Source: Phytopythium helicoides
Lineage: Eukaryota; Oomycota; Peronosporomycetes; Pythiales; Pythiaceae
Reading direction: 5' to 3'
Length of the DNA: 64,000 nucleotides
Assembly: GCA_024867545.1 (NCBI GenBank)
Contig: JANFNE010000026.1
Span: 620,001 to 684,000 of the forward strand
Below, in pieces: positions 50,199 to 60,411 of the stretch; position 1 is the first letter of the stretch, and each line of letters opens with the position of its first letter. Under the pieces are notes generated by a model that saw only the letters and a program-made list of their open reading frames with translations, had not been told where the DNA came from and searched no databases. A program made the position numbers and the translations under genes.

Positions 50199-52613
50199 AT
50201 GGCGGCGGAGCTTGGCGGCGTCTCGCGGCTGTCGCCGACGGCTGCGGCCATGCGCGTGGACCACGTGAAGCGGCGGTGGAGCGCGGAGGCGCAGGCGGCG
50301 CCGCGGCTGTCGATCGGCGCCGTGGGCGGCGCGTGGGGCGGCGCGTGGGACGGCGACGCGGCCGCGAGAAAGGACAGCGCGCGGCACCAGATCTCGATCG
50401 CGAGCCTCGTGAGCGACTCGCCGTCCACGTACGACGAGTACATCGCGCAGCAGGCGGGCGCGCGGCCAGTGGTGACGCCCTCGGCCGTGGACGCGCTGGC
50501 TTTTGGCGGCGTGCACATCAAGGCCGAGGCCGTGGAGCTCGACGGGGTCACCACGCCCACGTTCAAGACCCCGCAGAGCAGCCCAAGGGCCTCGGCCGCC
50601 AGCTCGTCGACCTCCACGATCCCCGCGGCCTTCCAGCACTCGCAGGCCTTCACGTCCGCGAGGGACTTCTTCGTCCCGCCCACGCTCGACGGCTCCAGCG
50701 ACGGCTCGAGGCTCGTGTGCACCATCTGCCAGACTTCGCTCGGCAACCGCGTCTACAGCCTCAAGAGACACCTCTTCCGACACCACCCGCACGTCTTCCG
50801 CGTCCAAGGATCAGAGAGGAAGAATGAACACGGAGACACGGCACTCTCCTCCCCATCGTCCCTCGCTTCCTCGCCCTGCTCGACCATCTCCCCCAGGTGC
50901 CCCGTCAAGGCGGAGGAGTGCCAGTGCGGCGCTCGCCAGCAGAACGCGGTCGTGGTGCTCGCCTCCAAGAAAAAGGACAACTCTCCGGGGCGAGACACCG
51001 ACACCTACTCGTCGTCTTCGCTTGGGAAGAGGAAGCATGCCTCCGCGTCGAGTCCAGTGGGAGTGGACACACCGACTCGCCCGGATCTGACGCCAACGTC
51101 GGCAGCCAAGATGAACGATGCTTTCGCACAATGGCTCAGCTCTGACGTGATTCCGATGGACGCTATTCGCAGCAAGCTGTTTCGGCAGTTCATCGCGCTC
51201 GTGAATCCTTCATTCAAGATTCCAAAGGTCGTCGTCCAGAGCCCAACACAACAAGAACATCCATGCAAGTTGCACGGATATAGACCGGAACGAAGCGACA
51301 TCGACACTAGTGGTTTGCGAGCGGGCGTCGTTACCCCGGGCAGAGTCTTGGATTTCCAGCAGAGGCCTCGATCCATGAAGGTAGTGTGCATCCAGAGCGA
51401 CGGAGCCCCCGCTCGTCTTGTGAACGATGCTCCACTTCCAACACTTCAACCCGACGAGGCATTGGTTCGAGTGCTGCGCGCCGGGATTTGCAGCACCGAC
51501 CTCGGGATTATGCGAGGCTACAAGCCAGGGTTCACCGGTGTGCTTGGCCATGAAATGGTGGGCATTGTCGAGCAGCTGGGTGTAGACGCTACCAACGATC
51601 CGAGCGTACAAGCTTACTGGATGGGCAAGCGCGTCGTTGCAGAGATCAACCTGCCCTGCCGTGATATTCACGGGTGCGAGACTTGCGCAACCGCAAGCGT
51701 CGCGGAGCAAATAAACCAGCAATCGCACTTTGGGCAAGCCCCAAGCCACAACAACGGACAGCTTTCTCTCGCGGAGATCCGACGACGTAACCACTGCCCT
51801 CATCGTCAGTGCTTGGGTATACTCGGCAATGCTGGTGGCGCCTTTGCCGAGTTTGTGGCTCTGCCTTTGAGAAATCTTCATGTCGTACCCGACTCCGTTG
51901 TCGATGCACATGCGGTGTTTGCGGAACCTCTGGCTGCCGCGTGCCGAGTAATGGAGCAGGGCTCTATCAAGCCGTCGGATGAAGTCGCAGTAATTGGCGA
52001 TGGCAAGCTGGGTCTGCTCATCGCGGAGACGCTGCACGCTCAACATGCTGCTCAGTCTGTAGCTCTGATCGGGAAGCACCGCGAAAAGCTCGCTCTTGCT
52101 AAACACTTCGTGACGACCGTTTATGGGCTCCAGGATCGAACAGCTCAAGATAAGGACCAGGACCAGAGCCAGCACGAAGGCACACAGCAGCATCAGCACC
52201 AGCAAGAAGAGCAGCAGGAGCTTGTTGAGCGTGTGACGAAGCGAGATGGAAGGCTGTTTGACGTCTGTGTGGATGCCTCTGGCTCGCCATCATCCCTCAA
52301 TACGGCGCTGCAGCTATTGAAGCCAGGCGGGACCGTGGTGGTCAAATCGACTGTTCCTCCAACAACCAACCCACATTCTGCAGGCTCCAACCGAACTCAC
52401 ATGGTGGACGTGAGGTTGTTGTGCCGCAATCGGCTCCGACTGCGCGGGTCTCGCTGCGGACCCATTCCTGAGGCATTACGTCTGCTCCACGACCGGCGTG
52501 TGGACGTTCAGAAACTCATCGGGGGCGTTTACCCGCTTGCTCGAGCAGAGAGCGCACTAGTACACGCAGGGACGCGTGGTGCGCTTAAGGTGCAGCTGTT
52601 CATGGGCGACTGA
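50199..52613 (+). CDS. BED-finger/hAT-like N-terminus fused to zinc-dependent alcohol dehydrogenase
   Basis: Single exon, 804 residues, no stop or splice signature at the junction. Residues about 170-205 form a BED-type finger (LVCTICQTSLG...SLKRHLFRHHPHVF, C-x2-C...H-x4-H). Residues about 300-345 (NDAFAQWLSSDVIPMDAIRSKLFRQFIALVNPSFKIPK) resemble the helical segment that follows the BED finger in hAT transposases; the transposase catalytic domain is absent. From Met ~393 (MKVVCIQSDG) a complete medium-chain dehydrogenase follows: catalytic zinc Cys in AGICSTD, His-Glu in LGHEMVG, structural cysteines (CRDIHGCETC...CPHRQCLGI, with a 25-residue insert), Rossmann GDGKLGLLIAE and a Gln/His-rich insert near 52140-52220. 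Substrate unknown. A DNA-binding redox protein is one possibility. Confidence 0.78.
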   Translation: MAAELGGVSRLSPTAAAMRVDHVKRRWSAEAQAAPRLSIGAVGGAWGGAWDGDAAARKDSARHQISIASLVSDSPSTYDEYIAQQAGARPVVTPSAVDALAFGGVHIKAEAVELDGVTTPTFKTPQSSPRASAASSSTSTIPAAFQHSQAFTSARDFFVPPTLDGSSDGSRLVCTICQTSLGNRVYSLKRHLFRHHPHVFRVQGSERKNEHGDTALSSPSSLASSPCSTISPRCPVKAEECQCGARQQNAVVVLASKKKDNSPGRDTDTYSSSSLGKRKHASASSPVGVDTPTRPDLTPTSAAKMNDAFAQWLSSDVIPMDAIRSKLFRQFIALVNPSFKIPKVVVQSPTQQEHPCKLHGYRPERSDIDTSGLRAGVVTPGRVLDFQQRPRSMKVVCIQSDGAPARLVNDAPLPTLQPDEALVRVLRAGICSTDLGIMRGYKPGFTGVLGHEMVGIVEQLGVDATNDPSVQAYWMGKRVVAEINLPCRDIHGCETCATASVAEQINQQSHFGQAPSHNNGQLSLAEIRRRNHCPHRQCLGILGNAGGAFAEFVALPLRNLHVVPDSVVDAHAVFAEPLAAACRVMEQGSIKPSDEVAVIGDGKLGLLIAETLHAQHAAQSVALIGKHREKLALAKHFVTTVYGLQDRTAQDKDQDQSQHEGTQQHQHQQEEQQELVERVTKRDGRLFDVCVDASGSPSSLNTALQLLKPGGTVVVKSTVPPTTNPHSAGSNRTHMVDVRLLCRNRLRLRGSRCGPIPEALRLLHDRRVDVQKLIGGVYPLARAESALVHAGTRGALKVQLFMGD

Positions 52614-52906
52614 TCTGGGTGCCGCAGATCCTGCCAAGTTTCTTTTCGTTCTTCAATCCAAGTTATCCTCTCAAGCAATTGCATGAATCCGCCTTGGCGA
52701 CCGACATGAACTACTACACTTCCAAAGCCCGAAGACTGACCAGCCATTGCGTGACTATCAACACAGCCATCCTCTACTTCCTCGCTACAATACTCCCCGT
52801 TGCATGAGTCCGCTGGGACCATCGACAAGTGTCAAACTAAGCTTTCAATAAACGCAAACATCATTTCAATGGGCTGCCAGTCCGACGTAAGGGAGTCGTA
52901 ACTCAC

Positions 52907-53651
52907 TGGCGAGCTGACGACCCATCAGCACGTTTTCTAGGCGACACCGAGCCGTTCAGCAGTCGCACGGATGCGTCTCGACGCGTGTCGAGGCCATTGC
53001 AGCGTCGCTGGGCGAGCGGTAGAACCCGTTGAAGCTTCTCGAGGCCGAAGCTGACCTCCGCCTGGCTTCGACGCGTGGGGATGCGCGCATACTTTCTGGT
53101 CCCGAGCTGCTCAGCGGGCCGGAGCGTGCGCGGCCCATCTACGACGCTCGATCGGGGCGAGCTCGCCGCAGCGTGCGCGAACGCTCCGCTCGCGTTCGTT
53201 GTATATAGATGGTGCGGCTCTGGCAGAGGTGTCGACACGCGGGTGGAGCTGTATTGCGGCGCTCGGCTGTACGCTCGTGTGGGTGTGTTGAACGCCATCC
53301 CGGGGGATGTGCGTGGCGCGCCAAGTGGCAAACGGGCGGGCCCCAGCTCCGCTCAGCTGAGCGCGAGCGGGACCTCACGCGGACCGCGAGAGGGGACACG
53401 TGGCTGCAGCACCGAGCGCATTGCTGCCGCCGGAGGCTGCGGCTGCACTGCTGGTGGCGGCTGCTGCGTGCTGCGCCGTGCCGTGTAGACGAGGACGCCA
53501 AGCGGCCGCGTCGAACGCGCGAGGACTGCGCGCGCACGAGCGAGCGCGCTCTCTCTCGTGGACGGTGCAGCCAGCCAGCGCCTTGGACCGCCGTGAGACT
53601 GCGGCGGCGGATGGACCCGGAGCCCAAGTGCTCGCTTGGAGCTCCGATGGG
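52907..53651 (+). repeat. R repeat, right copy (about 0.75 kb)
   Basis: Inverted relative to 47859-48610. It lies upstream (5') of the intact gene at 53789, whereas the left copy lies 3' of the pseudogene. The gene-repeat order therefore fits an ancestral tandem array (gene, R, gene, R) with an inversion. Confidence 0.85.
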
Positions 53652-53788
53652 TACCGAGACGACACACTTCCGCATCAATGACATCCGCTTGCGATTGCGC
53701 TGGATTACGCAGGCTGTGACGTGCGCAGCAGATCACTCACTCACTCAGTTGACACCTTGCCAATCGCCGAGTTCGTCACGTCAGCGTC

Positions 53789-54950
53789 ATGACGACGACT
53801 CCGCGCCGCCAGCCGCGCGCCAAGCGCGATTGGGCGCTCATCTCCCGCTTGGGCCGCGCGCGGCGGGCGGAGGAGGCGCGGGGGCTGAGGCAGAGCGCGC
53901 TGGAGCTCGAGCGGCAGCTGACGGAGCTGCTCGAGAGCCAGGGAGCGCTGCGCAACGAGAAGCGGCGACAAAGGGAGAAGAACACGGCGCTCAAAGCGGA
54001 GGTTGGCGAGCTGCTGGCCAATGCAGCGAGAGCAGAGCTGCTGTTCGTCCAGGTGCGGTGGTTTGGTGTTGGATGGAGGAGGAGCTGCGCGTAGTGACGG
54101 CCCTCGATGGCGGACAGAACCGCCGGCATCTAGAGACGCTGACGAACAAGTTTGGACGCCCGGACGCGCTGCCACTCGTGTACTCTCCGAGCATAGATGA
54201 CCCAGTGTTTATCAGACTCGAGGAGCGCCACGTCAAGCAGTACCAGTCGCTGGAGCGCATGGTGACTGGGCGAGTAGATCCCGGCAAGAGCGTGCAGAGG
54301 CTGATTGGTGAACAGGGCGAGCCGCAGCTGGACATGGTCGTCGACAGGCTCGTGCCATTCCCACACGACGTCGTTGCTGCTGGTATCAAGCAGCTCACCT
54401 TGAAGTCCAACTGCGTGTGTCGGTCGCATCCGATTGAGGTACGTTGTCGCTGCGTCTAATAGCCCGGATCGCCCTTCTGACTCTCCTGGTGTAGCTTACA
54501 TCGACCCGTACTAGCGTCGGGACATGCTCGTGGGTCAAGATGCGTCACTGGCTGCGTGACATCAAGACTGGCAACCGCCTCACGCTCGTTGCCCGAGTTG
54601 TTGTCTTCTACGTAACCGAGCGTGAGCGCTCTCTTGCATTGTGGACAGCCACAAGCTGTATCGAACCTGACTTCACGCATCCGGACATTCCCGAGTTCGA
54701 AACCAACGAGCTTTCGTGGTGCTTAATGAAACCAGCAGATGGCTACAACGCAGATGCAAGCGATTCACAGGTAACTCACATGCGAATCCATCACCTGTTC
54801 TCGATGCAAGCAGCGGAAGAGGCAGGTCACTCGCAAGAACTGGTCGACATCGTGCTCTCTGGGCTCCAAGAAATGCTGCAAAATGCCAACCAGGACATCG
54901 AGAACGCGTGGTGCGACGAGATGACGCGACGACGGCAGCACCAGCAGTAG
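53789..54950 (+). CDS. Coiled-coil plus START-like-domain protein, M96-like oomycete family
   Basis: Three exons (53789-54052, 54118-54438, 54495-54950) with 65- and 56-nt introns, all phase 0, give 346 residues. Residues 1-88 are basic then coiled coil (KRDWALISRLGRARR, LELERQLTELLESQGALRNEKRRQREKN). The remainder (FGRPDALPLVYSP, RMVTGRVDPGKSV, VVDRLVPFPHDVV, LALWTATSCIEPDF) resembles a large oomycete family often annotated as M96 mating-specific proteins, with a START-like fold suspected; I hold this name with low certainty. The exon 1-2 splice (FVQ to NRRHLETL) was set by phase. It is the intact relative of the pseudogene at 48702. Confidence 0.65.
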
Positions 54951-54977
54951 CAACATCGACAACTACAGTACTGTCTT

Positions 54978-55268
54978 CTACTGTATGCGTTTCATGAAGC
55001 CTTCACTTCGCAACGCCATCAAAACTGACACGATCCACCAGAGCGAAACATCGCGATCCAAAGCCATAGAAGTCACCGGACGTTCTTGTACTACGACACC
55101 TTTGAGTTTTGAGAAGGGTGAGAACAGCAAGAGCCGCACAAACCGAGCAGCAACGAGGTGATCGACTAGGAACACGACTGTGACGAGATGCGGCAGAATC
55201 CATGAAAGAAGCATCATCAATCGGTGCACTAGGCACCACACGATTATTCGGGGGAGCACGCCACCTGA
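54978..55268 (-). other. Possible orphan exon encoding membrane-like segments
   Basis: After a strong acceptor-like CTTTTTTAG, the minus strand is open for 96 codons with hydrophobic runs (IIVWCLVHRLMMLLSWILPHLVTVVFLVDH, DVSLWWIVSVLMAL). It lies downstream of the COPI-associated gene's stop and cannot be joined to it in frame. It could be a 3'-UTR sequence or a separate gene remnant. Confidence 0.2.
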
Positions 55269-55322
55269 ATCCTAAAAAAGCAAACATGCAACAATTTCGC
55301 TGCCGTCCATGAAAAAGTTACC

Positions 55323-56353
55323 TCAATGGCGAGGCGGGGGAATGTACCCCTGGTTTTCAGCGTACGCGTGTGCCATCTGCATACAAAAATTCGTGAACTC
55401 AACGGACGTAATTGGCATCTCGGAACTGTGGTTGCGAACCTTCTTGACGAGCTCTGGACGTTGTTGAGCTTCGTGGAGCACGAATGCGCCAGCGCGGGCA
55501 GCCATATCATGGTTTTCAGATAGCAGCCGCTCCGATTCCTGCAAGTAGAGTCGGCATCCTTAGCGACTTACACCCCTCTAGCTGCAGATGAGACCAATCG
55601 TACATCAAGACCCGAGTTGTAGGACGCGGTGGGGTCCATCGTGGATGTCAAGGTCCCATTACGGAAGTCCGGGTGGTACATGAGTACGAGCAGGTTCAGC
55701 ACCGCGTTGGCGCACATGAATACGCCTACGAAAAACGGTAATGCGCCGTCCATGCCAAAGTCCATGAACCCGACCCTGCGTCGTGTACACTTCTAAGCAA
55801 CTGATCAAGCAGCGTTCACAAGTGCAACGCCAACTTACATGAAGATAAAGACCGTGCGTCCGCGGTAGGTGAAGAGGAAGCCAAACTGCTGGCGGATCCA
55901 GGGCTCCATGGACTGCAGACGGCACTCAAACGCCAGCAGTAGTAGCGCGAATATGCTGCGTCGTCACCAGCGGCGTCAGTCAACCGTCCACCTCCGCAAG
56001 CTTCCCCGCGGCTGCTCACATGGCGTATGCCGAGATGAGGAAGGACGTGATGTCGAGCACCACGAGGTCGAACAGCCCCAGAAACCCCGCAAGCGCCTGC
56101 AGCACCGCCAGCACCACGTTCACGTAGCGCAGGTAGCGCATGAGCGTCGTTCCCTGCACGCCCTTGACCCTGCGACGTCCTCGTCAGCTCCCGCTTCCCT
56201 CCCTCCTAAACCCAGCGACCACCGCGCGCACCGCTGCCAGAAGGACCGCGGGCCCTGGCTCAGCGACGACAGCGACGTGAAGCCGCTCTGCGGCTCCGGG
56301 TTCAGCGGCGCGCGCAGCCCCTCGGCGCCGTCGCCCACCGCGCCGAACATCAT
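55323..56353 (-). CDS. COPI-associated (TVP15-like) Golgi membrane protein
   Basis: Five exons (56353-56232, 56169-56020, 55955-55839, 55775-55574, 55538-55323) with 36-64-nt introns, the last only 35 nt, give 268 residues. After a disordered 40-residue N-terminus, four hydrophobic segments follow in the COPI_assoc order: YLRYVNVVLAVLQALAGFLGL, FDLVVLDITSFLISAYAIIFALLLLAFE, FGFLFTYRGRTVFIFMVGFMDFG and LPFFVGVFMCANAVLNLLVLMYHPDF. The family occurs in Golgi membranes and associates with the COPI coat and t-SNAREs. The cytosolic C-terminus (SERLLSENHDMAARAG, EFTNFCMQMAHAYAENQG) is helical and not conserved in what I know of the family. The short last intron is the least certain splice. Confidence 0.75.
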
Positions 56354-56461
56354 GTCGCCGTCCTTTCTCGCAAGATCCGCCCGAGAGAAACCGAGTTCGA
56401 TACTGAAACCAAGTCAAACCGGCGGCGACCATCATGGAAATCCTAGCAATCCGCAATTAGC

Positions 56462-56935
56462 TCCACGGACTGCGCCAGAGTCGCCAGGCTGCTCCAGCGC
56501 GCCGTGGAGGCCACGCAGGTCAAGCACCGCGGCCAGTACTCGGACCAGCGGCTGCTGGCGCTGCGCGAGTACGCGGAGCGCACGCCGGCGTGACGCGTGG
56601 CGCTCGTGCTGCTGCTGACGCGTGGCGCTCGTGGGCTCGCGCTCATCGCGGCCGTCGAGGTCGCGCCGCTCGCGGACCCGCACGAGGGCTTGCAGGCCAA
56701 CGGAGTCTTCTTCGTGCGCATGTGCATCACGTATTTCGTCATTATTGCGTCGCTCCAGCAGCAGTTCTGCAAGCAGGAGGGGGAGGCACTGCCAATCTCG
56801 ACGCTGAGGCTCGGTCTCATCGCGCTCTTCACCACCGCCGTATGCGTGGGCTCTGCGTATCTGCTGATGCTGGCCATTGGGTTCCCGCTCCCGTTCACCA
56901 TGCAGATTACGGGATCTGAGGACTTCAACTTGTGA
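56462..56935 (+). pseudogene. Truncated member 1 of a multi-spanning membrane protein family
   Basis: Aligns with the N-terminus of the gene at 62691: VKHRGQYSDQRLLALREYAERTPA, stop, RVALVLLLTRGARGLALIAAVEVAPLADPHEG, FFVRMCITYFVIIASLQQQFC, AYLLMLAIGFPLPFTMQITG. A TGA replaces the conserved TGG (Trp), no ATG is found at the expected start, and homology ends at a stop after about 160 codons. It is therefore dead. It begins about 110 bp from the divergent COPI-associated gene. Confidence 0.75.
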
Positions 56936-57790
56936 GGGCTCACCTGAGCCATTCGACGCCAAGCTCTCTTCCCCTCAGTTGGCAAGTTTCAAGATGGAGC
57001 TCAAGCGACTGCTCTCCGCGGTTCACGACCCAAGGCCACGCGCTTAAGGATCCACCGCGCGAAAAGACCAAGGCGAAGACTCACCCTCTCGTGATCAAGA
57101 GGAGACCCCACGGCTCAGCTGGACCCAGGCGTTCGCGAAAACCAAGCACCTCGCCTGAGCTTCAGCTGCGCGTCCAGGCTCAAGATCTCGACGGAGGCTC
57201 AAGTGGCGGCTTCATCGGACGCTTGCGAAAACCAAGCTGCGTCTGTCTGCTGCTGCTCGGCCACACTCGAGAGCTGCGTCGATGGGCGAGTGTCGTGCGC
57301 CAGCGAAAACCAAGTAACGCGCGCGACGTTCAGCTTGACGACTCCAGCATGAGAGCACCATCAAGGGGACGCGTCTTCGTAACTTCGGTCGACATGCGCG
57401 GCTAACTTTTTTCTTCCCGGACTACAGCGGGGCGTCACAGACGTATGCAGTTGAGCAGACTCTAGTCTCTCGCTGCGCGGCGCAGTGTTCCGCACTCGCC
57501 GTGAAAGCTACATGTATCTAGTTCGATATAGTGTAGCTACTGTGGTGTTAAACAAGATTCAGCTCATCTTCAGTGACCCATCTTGAATGTCAATTGATGA
57601 TGCGAACTTTGCTGAAGCAAATGTAAAGCACATCGAGTGTTGACCTACAACAGAGAAAGCTATTGCTACACATGCGAATCGCTATGACGTTTGGACTGAA
57701 CCACCACCTCGCTCCGGTTAATACAACTTCATGTGTGCCTAGCTGCAATGACAGCGGCTCAAATTATTCTGATTTGATTGACTGGAAGTA
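56936..57790. other. Region with degenerate GCGAAAACCAAG repeats, then AT-rich DNA
   Basis: Four copies of a 12-14-bp motif, GCGAAAA(GA)CCAAG, begin at 57059, 57135, 57225 and 57303, spaced 76-90 bp. They lie within an open frame of 157 codons without recognisable similarity. 57420-57790 is AT-rich and featureless. Confidence 0.4.
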
Positions 57791-57919
57791 ATGCGTTTCC
57801 CAGGCATGAATTATTTTTGCGATTTACCAGCACTCGATCGGATAGATATTTTTATAACTCTTTGTATTCAATTTTGTTCACGGCTTCGAGACTCAAGATC
57901 AGTCAGCATTTTGGTGGCG

Positions 57920-59652
57920 ATGAATCGAAGCTCATGCTACCAAATTCTATGGCGTGCAGTGAGCAGAGGTTTTTGTGAGGTCCGAAGAATAGCTGCAAGT
58001 CTACAAGTCAAGGACCGCGGACAGTATTCAAACAATCGAATGATGGAATTTTTGCACTTTTCTCGATCAACACCACCCTGGCGAGTGGCTGCAGTCATGC
58101 TGTTGTCCCCTCTTCCCGGTCTAGCGCTGATCACACTGTTTGAGTTCCAGCACTTGAATCCGCCGAGTGCCGGTCTCAAGGAAAACAAAGGTTTCTATCT
58201 TCGTGAGTTCATGACGTTTTCTACGTTTTGTATTATGCTGCTGCAGCAATTTTGCTCTCAAGTAGGGCCAGCATTGCCGATGCCAACGTCGACGATGATC
58301 TGTACTGCATTGATTACAGCGGGACTAAACACCGGTGCAAACTACCTTGCAGCATCAGTTGTGGGGTTTCCAATACCTTTTACTATAACGATCAGTGCAA
58401 TCGTGCACTTTCTGCTCCAAGTTACTGCCTTGACTCTGGTGTGGCATAGGCATGTGAGCACCAACCCATCCCATATGATGGACATTGTGCGTGGGTGCCT
58501 TCTGCTTGCGTGCCAGTGCTTCGTCGTTGTTATCTACCCAATCTACTACTACGCGTTCACGCTTGTATCTGAATCAATTGCCTTACGGCTCGCAATTCTC
58601 TCTACGCTCTCAGTTATCAAACTTTTCAATCGACAGCTCTTCTACCGTGTGTGCAAAAAGACATGCAGCAGAACTGAGTATGTACCGCAGATTATTGTCT
58701 TCAATGCTGACGTTATGAGCTCGCTCTTCAGCGCGTTTTCAATGCAGTACAATCCATCAATGCTCATGGCTGGTTGCATTGCTGGTGGAAAGTTGCTTCA
58801 ATCAGTGTTGGTAATTCTGGAAATTCGAGACGGAGCCCGTAACATACTTAAGCTGCGAACTCGATTGAATGAGCTTGGGGCGAATATTGGGAGTAACGAA
58901 GATATCGCAATCAATATTGCGAACGAAGTCGTACAAACCGGACGAGAACATGGTGGTCTTACGAAGATAGCACATCTAGTAAAGCGCCACTCTAAACATT
59001 TTATCAAGAAGTTGCAACGCTTCCCACGCATCCACCCAACGCGACTGTTTGTTGGTACACAAGATTCTAATAGAGGCTCTCGACTTATTATCGTTTTGCA
59101 GGTACAAGAGCCTCGCATTACCAGCTTGACGAAGCGCTCTGCTGAAAGAGAACGCCTGCAGCGCGAGTATGTATCCATGGTAGCGAGGCTTCTCTCCATG
59201 ACCGAGTTTGTAATTTTGGTCGAGTACGTCGAAGTTTCGATCCCGGTCTTGTACTGTAAGTGGAAGTCTTTTATTGTGCTGTACCGGTCTGATCTGTCTT
59301 ATCAGAGTGAAATTGGATTCATTTTACAGGCCTCTACCTCGTTGTCATGTTCCAGTCGCCGAACCGTGTATTTTACGCACACTTCGCCAGCATGGACGTA
59401 GACAACTTGATCCGATCAGTTGAAAACGTATTGATGTACACTAGTCTCGAAATCATGACACTCGCAATGGTGCACACCAGCCTTCGCAGATGGCTCGGTA
59501 TCTCGCCGATTAGCCAGCTCGGATTTGTTTTAACACGCCAGGCTGTTCACGTGCAGTCATCGCTTTTGCTGTGGATTGTTTACTCAACCCAAGTATCACT
59601 CGACCACTTTGGTAAGGACAACTCGACCTATGTTTTCGGTACGGATCTATAG
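57920..59652 (+). CDS. Multi-spanning membrane protein family, member 2 (function unknown)
   Basis: Two exons (57920-59255, 59330-59652) with a 74-nt intron, which joins IPVLY to CLYLVVMFQSPN, give 552 residues; an in-frame ATG at 57791 would add 43. The N-terminal VKDRGQYSNNRMMEFL and PPWRVAAVMLLSPLPGLALI match member 3. There are about eight hydrophobic segments, including FMTFSTFCIMLLQQFC, AASVVGFPIPFTITISAIVHFLLQ and RGCLLLACQCFVVVIYPIYYYAF. A cytosolic Arg/Lys/Glu-rich loop follows, then two C-terminal membrane segments. I do not recognise the family. Codon use is more AT-rich than in the housekeeping genes. Start uncertain. Confidence 0.65.
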
Positions 59653-60411
59653 GCGCATAGCTTACTAGTTTCTTGATCAGGTAATGACTACACCTTTCAA
59701 TTCAAGTGGTTATCAAACAACGCAACACAATGAAGTCAGCTGCTGGCTGCTGATACATCTGGCATTAGCTCAATATCAGTCCAATAAAATGAAATCAGGC
59801 GAACTTTCCGCAGCATTTGCTGTTCAAAGCTTTGGTACCGGGAACATTGGAGTGGATGTCTATCGAGAGAAAAAAAGAATCGCCTTCAATCAGGGATATT
59901 CTCAGGTTGTAATTCTCGAAAGTGGACGATATTGAATGGCCGGGGTACCCGGCATTGGCGCTGTGGTAGATGGCCACAAACCCCTCCACTTCTACATTCA
60001 CCTTTCTCATCACAACGATCGACGTAAACTCCCACTCAACCGGAAAACGTGGAAAAGGAGACGTGAAACTAAATAAACCTGTCGTTACGGTACTGCCCAA
60101 TTGACAAGCTGGCAGCGCAGTTCATCAGCTTCAAGCGGGTTGCGCGATGCCCTCCCCCAGCGATGACAACAGCACTGCATTGACACTTCGTATTGCTTGT
60201 TGGAGATACCATAGGAAGGATCTCCAGAGCTCCATCATGAGCCTCGGCAAGCTAGTAAAGCGGCCTTTGCCGCTCTGCCTGCATACACGTAAACGGTCGT
60301 GATGAGACAATAGCATGTTTTGAATTGTCAAGCGCCCACTCGCTCTCGAACGGCAACGAACGAAAGCGGCTGCCGACCCTGATCTCCCTACTCACAGTGT
60401 AATTTGCCACC
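59653..60411. other. Upstream region of the Fanzor gene with putative left element end
   Basis: No convincing gene, only an ORF of 83 codons at 59684. It contains the putative left terminal repeat at 59936 and must hold the Fanzor promoter. Confidence 0.45.
59936..59955 (+). repeat. Putative left terminal inverted repeat of the Fanzor element
   Basis: ATGGCCGGGGTACCCGGCAT pairs with the reverse complement of 62514-62535 (ATGGCCGTGGTA--CCCGGCAT with two inserted bases). No target duplication was recognised. Confidence 0.4.

Noticed and set aside
53209..54459. 416-codon ORF covering part of the R repeat and exon 2 of the M96-like gene
   Set aside because: It reads through an intron and the R repeat. 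Its N-terminal part is not conserved in frame in the other R copy, while the three-exon model matches the paralogue.
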